A stretch of DNA of 64,000 nucleotides from Thuidium tamariscinum (taxonomy: Eukaryota; Streptophyta; Bryopsida; Hypnales; Thuidiaceae), in the NCBI GenBank assembly GCA_947034885.2, contig OX344756.2, forward strand, positions 8,019,598 to 8,083,597. Reading direction: 5' to 3'. Below the pieces are notes generated by a model that was not told the origin of the DNA, ran no database searches, and saw only the letters and a program-made list of their open reading frames with translations. A program made the translations under genes and the position numbers. This document shows, piece after piece, positions 11,439 through 21,643 of this stretch (the stretch's first letter is position 1; each line of letters starts with the position of its first letter).

Positions 11439-13444
11439 TTTTTTAAGAAGTTGTTAAATGGGGAGTAAGTATTGTAGGTATAAATTTTCTAGTATCTAAA
11501 AGGATTAAATAGTGGCCAAGATGGTTAACATTTTATAATGAATATGAGGTTTAAATAGGATTTGTCAATGCGGGTAGAGGTTGGTTATTCTCAAGTTTTC
11601 TCTTGTGGAGGAGTATGTATGTTGAACATTTGATTACAATGATATTGATGTTATTTGATGCATTTTTAGAAGATGATTCAATCAATTAAAATTATTCATG
11701 TAATGCTTGAATGGGTGGAACATGAAGAGTGCCCCTATGACTAATTGCATGAACTATAAGTGATTCATCTTTCTACTCATAGTTTGTAATACTCTAAATG
11801 ACATTATTTTGGTATTTGTAGATTTTAAAGTTAACAAAATCATGGGGATATCTACCATTGCGGAATAGAAATTTTATAAATAATATAGTATGGTTTTTGA
11901 ATGGATTATTTGAAGCTATACTCTTGTGAGGTAGAATTCGTACACATAGTAGATAGGGGCAAAATTTGGATATATAGACAGTTGTAATTGAAGACATTAA
12001 TATAGATAAAATCATGGGGATATTGTATGTTCTAAAGGTTGGTCATTAAAGATTCCTACATTCATTAGAGAGAGGCATCTAGAGTTTGTATTTGAAATTA
12101 ATGGTTTTCATATTTCTTGTATAGCTTCATTATATCTTCGTATATGAAGTTCTTTAATTAGTATATAATAGAAATACATATATTCATGTATTTCTTTGAT
12201 ATAGATTGCATAGTAGGCATATAGTATTTGAATATTTAATTGGTTGTCTAAGATAAATATTTTTGTATTTGACCCATGTAACATAAGCCAAATCATTTTA
12301 GTTCATTGCTTAGTTTTTCCATCCTACTTTTAGCTACAATTTTGTCCAAAAACTTGATCATCCGAATTTATTCATTTTTGACAATATCATTGCATTGATG
12401 CCAACAAGAGATAATATTTAGTACCATTGGATGCATGGACGAGAAATTATAGATTATTTATAGGATGTTAATGACTCCACTCTATGAGCAATTTTATAAT
12501 TTCATAGTAGACCGCTTCAATAATTCATAGAATTTACAATTACTATGAAAAAAAATCATAATTCTATTGAGGTTTGATTGATGAAACAAGTAGACAATTT
12601 TGGAAAATATGTGCCCTTTTTGAAATTGGCCTAAAGATATTTAGGTTGCTTATCAAGGTGGTAAAAGGATTGTCTACCTTATTGGTCATATTTGAATTTG
12701 AAATGGTCTATAATGTGAACATCAAATTTATTTTTGTTGTCTAAGAATCTTTTTTTCTTTCCAAAGTATGCTTATGGAAATTCAATAGGACCTTTGAAAC
12801 GCTTTCTAGTGAAGGCCAATCATCCTAGTGTAAATAATATGACATGGTGTACATTTTCATAGTCGGCTTTAAACAATTTTTAATTTATTTTCAAGCAATG
12901 TAAGTGCATCTACTATTCTATTACCTTGTATAATGGAGTATACACTAACGTTGTACATGGTTAGAGCACTTGTAGGATGTTTTTGCTTTTGTATATTGGA
13001 GTGTGCTCTAACTTTGCATATATTAGAGCACTTTTATAGTGTTTTAACATTTGTACAATTGATGTTAGTATACTTTTATCAAGGCAATTCATTTGTCTAT
13101 AAAGACATGTGTTATTCATGCAATTGATGATAAGGTATACGGACTTTAGGTTGTCTATTAAGACATGTGTTAGTTCTTCTAGTCTTTCCTATTGGAGCTT
13201 TTGTGGAGAGGTGTGGATGGTTGTAATTTCTATTCTAAGTATGATTTTAAAGGTCCAATAGTCTTGTTGATATCAAGATTGTATATTCTTTATTCCACAG
13301 TTTCTATAATCTAATTTCAAGAGTCTTAAAGAGTTTTTTGTAGTGGTATGAAAGAACCATATGTGTAATAGGAATATGATTTATTATATTAAGTTCTATG
13401 TGCATATTGTAAAAAGTCATTTTAGAAATCTTCATTAGTTAGTA

Positions 13445-15180
13445 TAGTAAGAGCTGGATCCATACAAATTCCAGCCATCCATGTAGGAACCACGAACCAC
13501 CTAAATAAGTTACTTGCAATCCAGTGGGATTTAAACTTTATTTTTTATTTTAAAATTTGTAGTCACCCACAGGAAAAAAATGAAATATTGATATTTGACA
13601 GCATGAAAGTTCAAAAGTTGTGAAGTTGAATGAAAAGGAGACATGTGGTAAATGCAGATAGACTCTCATATGATTGTTGTGGCATGCTTGGACTCAAGGC
13701 ATCATTTAAACAAAATTAAAGTATATATGTAACGAGTAGTAGGTTTGAAAACAAGCGGGTGCCTGGGGCAACTCTCATATGTTGTAACTAAAAGAACTTA
13801 TCATAAGCATATTATATACGTGTATGAAGAGAGCACTTGTTTAATCATATTATGATATATATAAACTTCAAAATTTAATTTATATTAGATCTTGTCTAAA
13901 CTCAAGAATAATTAATTTAATAATTAATTATATTGTATTGTAATTTTTTGTATGCTTATCTTATCATTCTAATAATTATGCAATAAGTCGCATAATCTAA
14001 AATTTTAGATGGCCTCAACGCCTTGCCTCTCCTCTATATGACCATATATAGACAAGCTTTTTTTTAATAATAAATTTAACTATTGAATTTTTAATGACAT
14101 AATATCAACAAAGATAAGAAATCATAAAACTTTAGAGATATGAATCTAATAAGTATAAACTTATCATAAGGAAGTGGCCACCTTTAGTTGGGGTTTGAAG
14201 GTCCATGTAATTTTAGAAATAATAAACATCATATATTGTAAGTCAAATTAAAGATTACAAATTCATCAAAAGATTAGACATTAGGTTTTAAAGTTAGTTA
14301 CATTAACTTGCCAATAGAACCCATTGTTCCTAAGTTTGAGCATAGAGAAGTAATTTCTTAGAGGTTTAAAAATTGAAAGGCCCTTTTTAGCCATGTTTAT
14401 TAGATTACATATTTTCAATCCATACTATTATATTTGACTATTTTTTTATTTTAATAGATTTTCATACCATATTTTATTAATAATGTATATGAAATTATAA
14501 ATCCAAATATGATATATATATATATATATGTGTGTGTGTGTATGTATGTATGTATGTATATTTATATATATATGTATATATATAAAGTACATCAATGCAT
14601 TGGAGGTAATTTAATGAAAGATTATTAAGTACATAAACATACAGTCTTAAAAAAGATATAAAAGGGTTAATCTTTTCTTTAAACTTATTATATTTGTAAT
14701 ATGTGTTTATAACTAAGATAATAACATTAATCTTATTATTTGATTTGCAAAATTCAAATATGATTTATAAAGATTCAATCAATAATAATTATATATATAT
14801 TAATATAGATAATAGAATAAAAGATTTTCTTAGAAGATTCATTTGACACTACATTTAAAAAAAAATTATCTGAATATATAAGGTACTTACAACTAGCCTT
14901 TTGTTGGATGTGACCATCACAATTTAAAAACAATCTAAAAACTAAAATGTGATGGCAATTATTGTAAATCATTTAATCAAAGATTGAAAGAGTTTAAATA
15001 TAATTGTGATTCTATTTATTTTTAGATTTAACAAATTGACTATATAGATTCTAAGACCAATTAAATAGACAAAAATTAAATTGTTGTTATATGATTTGAA
15101 ACATCATTGCCATCTAGAAGTACATCCGTTAGGCTTTTTTCAAACATTAAAAATAAAATGCTCATAAGATTGATTGAATA
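13445..15180. repeat. Segmental duplication block A, copy 2
   Basis: This is the partner of 2684-4470. It retains the empty site of the hAT-like MITE at 13739-13746. At 14505-14590 it has a TA/TG/TATG simple-repeat expansion that is absent from copy 1. It directly abuts block B copy 1. No gene was seen. Confidence 0.85.
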
Positions 15181-15261
15181 TTAGTTACTTTGACTATGAA
15201 GAATTCTAAGTAAATTACAACCATGAAGTCAATGGTATGAGCCGTGGATTAAGTAGAAGGT

Positions 15262-15480
15262 TGCTATTATGTGAGCCTAAGAGTGTTTAGGCCATTGGCC
15301 TAGAAGATTACATACTTATAGTATATGTATCTATAGTATAGGAATTTTCTTTAATTATAGTAAAATTATGCTATAAATATTTATATTATAGTTTTTTTAT
15401 ATCATAATCACCATTAATGGTTGTTGTATATCTACTTATGTACATGCTCAATGCTCACAAACTAGCATCACTAATTATGG
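15262..15480. repeat. Dispersed repeat R1, copy 1
   Basis: It aligns with 60134-60350. Shared landmarks are TTGCTATTATGTGAGC at the start, repeated ATGCTATAAATA motifs, and a GATATCTACTTAT-like segment near the end. It is AT-rich and non-coding. The element type is unknown. Confidence 0.6.
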
Positions 15481-16728
15481 ACGTTTTTATCTTCAATAAC
15501 TATTGATTCATCCTTTCAACTACAATATTTATCAATTAATTTCTAGCAATATCAATTACTCACTAGCCAATTTTTTTTAACTAAAATTGTCACTAGCTAT
15601 GTACAAAGCCAATTCAAAACTAAAAATATTAACAAATATTGCATCTTTAGTTTTTATGTATGGTCTTCCTACATTAGATGAGATTTTGTAGCATAGTATT
15701 CAATCGTAATCACAATTCATATTTTAGTTTAGCCAATGTATGTCAAGGATTTGCATATTGAATCTACTTCCAATGTCTTTCCCTTACTTTTAAAGTAGTT
15801 TTTTTATTGTTCAGATTTTGCTTTTTATTAAAAGAAAATCTTCTTCTCGACTTGCTAAGCTAACATGGTTTTTTTTGTTATTGTTTTGCTCATATTCATG
15901 TGAAGATTGGAGTCTTTTAATTGATTCTACACAATTTCCTTAAAATTTTGCAACTTCTTCAACCCCTAAAGGCCCAAGGTCATTTTTTTGGGTCAAAAAC
16001 CACTCAAAACTGCCTTTTTTTGCTACATTCACTCTAGAAAACAAAAAAAATATTCTTTTTGGAATCTAACTATAGGATCTTATACTTTGTTTGTGTGAAA
16101 TCATGTGGTAAAATTTCATGAAGTTTGACTGTATAGATTGGAAGATATTTGTGTTCAAAGTTGGAAAAAAGAATTTTTTTTGAATATTGCTTTGCAATTT
16201 TAGATGACTTTAACTACCACCTATTGAAATTTTTTACACTATGGACTTTGAATTTTTTAAAATTGTATTGAAAAATTGAGATAAAATTCTAGGAAATTAA
16301 AAGAAAAAAAAAGATGCTTGATTTTCATTTTTTTAAATTATCAAGTAGAGGTACATTTGAGATTGATAGAAAAACTAAATCATTAATAGCTGTAAAATGG
16401 TATCAAAACACAATAATTCCAACGGTGAAATTGTTTTAGCAAGCAATTTCAACCTTGTCTAGCAATTCTTTTTGAAAAATTGTAAAAATTGCATTGAGAG
16501 ATGAGTCCTATATGTTTGTTTTTTTAAAAGATGTTCAAACTACCAAAAAAACAAGATTGTTCATAACTTTCACATAACTAATCCAAATGAAATGAATCAA
16601 AACTTCAAATGTATTGTACTTCCAGAATCCATCAGGTACCAGTTTAACAATTTCTTACCATATATTTTTTCAGTACATTTCTTAACGCAAACGGAATTTA
16701 CTAACATGGTTTGGTTTTTGTTTTCCAG
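15481..16728. other. AT-rich DNA before an isolated exon-like frame
   Basis: No gene was recognised in the first part. A motif near 15969, CCCCTAAAGGCCC, resembles the ends of the TTAA MITE family, but no matching right end was found. The last 15 bases before 16729 form a pyrimidine-rich tract ending CCAG, a plausible splice acceptor. Confidence 0.4.
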
Positions 16729-16731
16729 TAT

Positions 16732-16905
16732 ATGGCTTTAGACACTTCCCTCATGGTAGGCTTTGGTCTGACTATTGGGCTGGGGATGGTTGGCATGGCA
16801 ATTCTCGCCACTGCCCGCAAGAAGGCAAAGTCAGCATTATCAGTGGAAATTCAAGCAAACTCCAAGCTGGAATCGGGCTCTTTCAAAATTGCATATTCCG
16901 CTAAG
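16732..16905 (+). pseudogene. Orphan exon-like frame for a short membrane segment
   Basis: A 58-codon frame starts MALDTSLMVGFG just after an acceptor-like TTTTCCAG (ends 16728) and ends AAG before GTAGGT, a consensus splice donor. It encodes one predicted membrane helix (about residues 7-29, rich in Gly, Met and Leu), then a basic ARKKAK stretch. Codon choice looks more gene-like than the surroundings. I do not recognise the protein. The donor lies in the left terminus of the M1 MITE at 16904-17177, so the original exon end may have been replaced. No downstream exon is visible. It could be a captured exon or a relic. Confidence 0.3.
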
Positions 16906-17177
16906 GTAGGTACACCCAAAAGCACCAGTTTCTTATACTGTGCCTAGTTCCTGTTATTATATTGTTCAGATTTTTTTTACAGTCTTGTTGGTGAGTGAAA
17001 GCATGTTCCAACGCACCAAAGAACAGTGGATTTGGATACCATATGCAAAAGTTATTAACAGTCAAAGTGTGTTTCTGAAAGCGCCATCTACAGTCTGGGT
17101 ACATGACTGATTTTGAAAATCTATGCACGTTGTACAGAGCGCTTTAAGGTCAGGTGCCATTTTGGGTGTACCTACCT
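16904..17177. mobile_element. MITE family M1, copy 2
   Basis: A 274-bp element with near-perfect inverted ends, AGGTAGGTACACCC on both sides. TA flanks it at 16902-16903 and 17178-17179. The interior is similar to the copies at 2298 and 41419, including a GCGCCATCTACAGTCTGG segment. It abuts the exon-like frame to its left. Confidence 0.85.
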
Positions 17178-18459
17178 TAAATACAAGCCAAGGAGCGATT
17201 CAATGACTCTAATTTCATTTGAGCTTTTGTTTAGTTTCTGGATTGATGATTTAGATCGACTTTGTATTTTCTAGTGATTGACAATTGATTGACTTTGCAT
17301 TGTCTAGTGATTGACGATTTATACCTTGCAAATTATTCTTGATAACCATGCCAAGTCCATGACAAGAAAAACATCCACATAATGAACCGTGAAATTCCGC
17401 ATACACTAACCTTCTGGGCCTTGACTTTGAAAGGGATATCAATGGGATTAGGGTTAGGGTACGTTCGCACTGGCTAGGTCAGAGGCAGTAGTTAAATGGC
17501 AGGAGTCAGTCAACAGCTGAAGACTAAAGATGTCCGAGGCTGGCGGGGTAGGTGTTGCACCGCGGGGCCCATGAGGGCGTTAGGTAATTTTTTTTTTGGT
17601 GTTCTCGCGTTCACATAGGCAGAGTTACAAAGTACAGCGGCAGCGACTTCGAGGGAGCGTGGTTTCCACTTCAACCTTGTGTCCACACTGGCTGGAGCGG
17701 CTTAGCACGAGTGTATGGAAGTGACTATGTTGTGCGACAGTCCCGAGGACAGACCAGGGGAGAAGTGCAGCGCCTGTGGAGCGAGGATTTCTGAAGGCAT
17801 TTGTGGCAAATTGCAGTCTTGAGCATGGTGAGGAAGCGGGTCTGAGGCGGTTGTAGACGTGGTTAAGAGTGTGCAGAAGTGATGAGTGTGCGCTCATGAA
17901 TTACGACGGAACGAGAAGCAACGGAGACCATATGGGAAGGCGTAGCGAGTGCGCGTTGCTATAGAACTGTGTGGGTGCGCGAGAAGGCATTGCAATTAAC
18001 GATACATTGGTCGCCTTCTTCGCGAGGTGGCAGAGCTTACAGCAGGTATGCATTGAACAAGTGAATTATGTCTTCAGTTTCCGCAAAATACTTCCATTGT
18101 TCTTGTACATGTACTTCTCTCATTTTTTTTTGGCATTGTAGGGTTGCTGTCGCTTATGCTAGTGACATCACGTTCAACAAAGTTGAGAGGGTGATCTAGT
18201 ACGTTGGAGCAGGGGGCGCGCCAAAAATTCTACCCGCACACAGAACATGTACGAACGCACAGAACACATGAGTGACTGCGCTTAATGTCAAAAGCAGAGC
18301 ACACACAGAGCACACTCGGAATTCGATGTTCATTAGCCCTTCTTCCCTTTGTGAACTGAGCTCCATCTTTGTGATGTCACTCCTGTATCACAGGTGCTCG
18401 CAGCGTCTGTATTCCTGTGCGTTTAGGGCATCAAACCCGCTTTGCAGCACATACTATCC

Positions 18460-19677
18460 ATGGATGTCCTACAATCACCGACGGAGTTCACGGCTATGTT
18501 GTCCATGCTGCTACTCCTACTCCTGACTTGCCAGCGTAACCTAAATGAAGCAATTGAAGCTCCTGCTGCTGACGACGAAGAAGTCAACGACGTCATCATG
18601 TTCTCAATGCCAGAAGAGCGTGCTCCCGATTTCCTTGCCATTGCAAAGGCGGCTATAAATCACTTTCGTCTGTGGAGTGGGCTTGCGGCTGTGGATGAGG
18701 AATTAGGTTTCTGGGTGAAACCCCGATCTACTACTTGGTTCACTCATTTCTTATTGGAAGAATATGAAGAGGAGAGGTGGGTGCAGCTTTTCCGAATGAC
18801 GAAGAAAGCAGTTTTTACTTTGGCTCGAATTCTTTCTCCACACATTCGGAGACAAGACACGAATTACAGAGCTTCGGTGCCGGTGGTTGTGAGGGTGGCA
18901 TGTGCACTATTCAAGCTCTGCCATGCTGCCAGTCTCCTCATTTGCAGCGAGATGTTCGCAATTGGTAAAAGTACTGTTTCCATCGTCTTGCGAGAGGTTG
19001 TTTTTGCAGTCAATGACATCTTCCGAACACAGATGGCTTGGCCTTCACGTGAGCAGCTGCCCTCAGTTATTGCAGATTTTCGAGCACTTTGTGGCATGCC
19101 AGCTGCAGCAGGGGCCATTGATGGTACTCACTTCGCCATAAAGAAGCCGAGAGCATACAGTGCAGATTATTACTATTACAAATCAGGTGCATATGCTATG
19201 CATTGTCAAGCAGTTGTCGACAGCCATAGACGTTTTCTAGATGTTTACATAGGCATGTCTAGCTCCACAAATGATTCTCGTGTTCTATGGAGGTCTACTC
19301 TCTTCACTAGAGGTCAAGATGGTACATTATGGGATGCGGATTTTTCTTACGACGGATTCCAACCTTTCTTTCTCGTGGACTCAAGTTACCCACTGCTGCC
19401 ATGGGTAATGGTGCCGCACAAACGAACTGGACAACTGTCCATGGTAGAATCGCTCTTCAACAAGAGACTCAGTAAAGGCAGAGCAGTTGTGGAGAATGCT
19501 TTCGCCCTCCTGAAGTCCACATTTCGGGAATTGCAAGAGAAATCGGAGCTCAGTCTGGTCTTCCTACCTGATGTAGCTAACGCCTGTGCTTTGCTTCATA
19601 ATGTACTTCTCCAAGGAAGCCATGCTGAAGTGGAGAGCGCGTTGAATGTCATCCACGCTGACAGTCTCACGTTGTAG
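18460..19677 (+). CDS. PIF/Harbinger transposase (DDE_Tnp_4, HARBI1-like)
   Basis: 405 residues from the first ATG (MDVLQSPTEF). It catalyses excision and insertion of the element at TWA targets and should act in the nucleus. A helix-turn-helix-like segment lies near 165-185 (FAIGKSTVSIVLREV). The catalytic triad is present: D221 in GAIDGTHF, D272 in STNDSRVL and E345 in GRAVVENAFALLK. The LVDSSYPLLPWVM motif (305-317) typical of the family is also present. No stop or frameshift interrupts the frame, and length is normal. It ends about 0.6 kb before the convergent Myb-like gene. A transposase of this class normally needs the Myb-like partner for DNA binding and nuclear import; here that partner is broken, so activity would need one supplied in trans. 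Confidence 0.93.
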   Translation: MDVLQSPTEFTAMLSMLLLLLLTCQRNLNEAIEAPAADDEEVNDVIMFSMPEERAPDFLAIAKAAINHFRLWSGLAAVDEELGFWVKPRSTTWFTHFLLEEYEEERWVQLFRMTKKAVFTLARILSPHIRRQDTNYRASVPVVVRVACALFKLCHAASLLICSEMFAIGKSTVSIVLREVVFAVNDIFRTQMAWPSREQLPSVIADFRALCGMPAAAGAIDGTHFAIKKPRAYSADYYYYKSGAYAMHCQAVVDSHRRFLDVYIGMSSSTNDSRVLWRSTLFTRGQDGTLWDADFSYDGFQPFFLVDSSYPLLPWVMVPHKRTGQLSMVESLFNKRLSKGRAVVENAFALLKSTFRELQEKSELSLVFLPDVANACALLHNVLLQGSHAEVESALNVIHADSLTL

Positions 19678-20307
19678 CCCGACCGTGGAAGGGTGCGCAG
19701 CGCCCGCGAGGTTGGTCCGCCGCTAGAGCATGCACCAGGTGCCAGTGAGGAGACGCAGAGTATGCTGGGCTGGTATCTTTCCTAGCAGCGCGCACCACCA
19801 GAAATGGACGAGCCTTGAGCAAGCAGGGCACAGTGAAGTTCAAGCGTTTACTTTTGTCTGCCCTCTCTTAGCACACACAATGGCAATGTCTATAGGTCCT
19901 GTTAGCACTGAGAATGGCAATGTATATAGGTGCTCTTGTTGTTGCTTATGTTATACAAATAGTAAGTACAGATGAGTACTTCACTTTCAACTTTATTACC
20001 GGTTTTTCCATGTACATTGATAGACTGGTATTAGTACCGAGGCATTGCAATTTCAATTAGAAGTGGACAGTCCTGTATAGTATACGTTGTTCTCTAGGAA
20101 CATAATGTACAGATGATGCTGAACAACTATAATGAAAAACGGCATGCAGTATGGCTGCCTCTTTTTCAAAATGGACTGTGCTATTTCCTATACATCATAG
20201 CAATCGATGACGCTGAGTTGTAGGTCAGGGGATCATGGAAGCACGAGTCTTGTCTGCATCGTTCTTCACTGCTTCGTTGCAGAGTCGCCTAGCTCTGCGT
20301 TCGAGTT

Positions 20308-21643
20308 TCAGTTCGCTGAAGTTGACGGAGTGGCATCCTGGGATTGCCGCTGCGATGGTTGTTGGTTGTCGCCGGCCCTGCAGAATGCTGCCGCCATCTG
20401 AGCAAGGCACAGGACCATGTCACCCTGCTTTTCAATTGAGAGCTTCGCATTGTCATTTGCCACTCGCGCATTGTCTTGCAGTCGACGATCTCTGTCCATT
20501 TGGTACTACATCTGTTCGGAGAAGATCCTCTGCTGCACTTCCAATCGCGTTTGCTCCAACTATCGACTGCACTCCGCCATATCTCGTAGTTGATTCACCA
20601 TCGCTTCTGCAGTCGCTCGAGTGGCATCCGCAATGAAGGATGGCCTTGAGAGACTCTTTTTGCGCACGACTGTATTAGCTGGTCGTTTCTTGACGTCAGT
20701 CTCCTCAGTATCTGAAGAGCAAACGATCGCTGATGGAGCGGCTGGAGGTTTCGTGGCCAAGGGCAAAGCAGGGCTGCCAACAGAAGTGGACAACCCTTTC
20801 CCGTCAATGCACATCAGGATTGGGTGCGACAGAGGAATCAGCTGACAGTTCGTAACACGTGAGGTCGTTGCTGACGTCCTGTAAGTTGTGACCTGGCGGG
20901 GTGGCACTGCCTCCGTCTTCCGTATCTTCGAGCTCGACAATTTCCTTCTGAGGTTGCATCTGCAAATCATGGTTCTCATCTTCAGGGCAAAAGTAGTCCC
21001 TTCGGTGTGGTGGCTTAACAGATGGCTGAACCGCGTACCACTTGTGGATTTGATCGAAAACATCTTCTCCAAAAGTGCGGGGGAGCTGAGCAGCTTTCCT
21101 ATCAGCGAAACTCATTTTCCAATATGATGGGTGCGTGTCATCCGTCCTCTCATAGTAATCAGCTATGCGTTTGTAATCAGCAAAGATTGTTGTCCACTTG
21201 TTTTTGCAAGCCGCTCCATCTCGAGGCACAGGAGAGTAGCCCTCTTGCTTCAAGAAGGCACTGATCCGGTCCCATTTGCCAGCATCCTTCACCATGAGCT
21301 TCCGTCCGTCTACAGTTTTCGCTTGCTTGGCGCTTTCAAGTCTCTTTCCCTCGATGAGGGAATTAATCTCCAGTGGAAGCCAATTCGATGCACGATCCTT
21401 TTTGGCCTTCTTCGATGGACCGCTTTGATCGGACGATGGCGCAGGCCGTCGTTGCTCTCCTAGTCCGGCAGCGGATGACTCATCCTCCCCTCCATGCTCA
21501 TTAGCTGCAACAATTCGTAGACATGCATGAGTTCTTTGTGTACAACAATCACACATGTGCAAAGAAAAGCACGGCATTTCCTTTGAGCACGTCAGCGGAG
21601 GTCTGTGCCGCGGAGGACATCGATGTGAGCAGTTACTGCACAC
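20308..21643 (-). pseudogene. Harbinger Myb/trihelix-like partner protein, broken
   Basis: The N-terminal part (to about 20804) has a trihelix/Myb-like core with spaced Trp residues (SNWLPLEINSLIEGKRLE, then GKWDRISAFLKQEGYS, then CKNKWTTIF), preceded by a basic KKAKK stretch. The frame stops at 20804-20806. The rest continues one base out of phase with DVKKRPAN, then AMVNQLRDMAECSR, and is interrupted by TAG at about 20560 and again about 60 bases later, before a Gln-rich coiled-coil-like tail ending 20308. Both TAGs sit where Gln would suit, consistent with CAG-to-TAG change. A splice acceptor-like GTTGCAG near 21510 suggests the true second exon starts there. Introns could in principle explain the frame change, but none of suitable size is seen. 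Confidence 0.7.

Larger units (their letters stand above)
9751..13440. repeat. Segmental duplication block B, copy 1
   Basis: This block starts at TACCTTGCAAATT inside intron 2 of the Rossmann gene and runs through its exons 2 and 1, the promoter and about 2.5 kb of AT-rich flank. The second copy is 17322-26259. Indels between the copies are explained by named insertions (10698-11335 and 11346-11438 here; 17457-22569 and 24513-25935 there) and by one 682-bp deletion. The segment 12526-12700 also resembles 38140-38330, so part of the block belongs to an older dispersed repeat. Confidence 0.88.

Noticed and set aside
17625..17897. 90-codon minus-strand frame inside the Harbinger left subterminal region
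   Set aside because: It lies in a non-coding subterminal region and has no family features.
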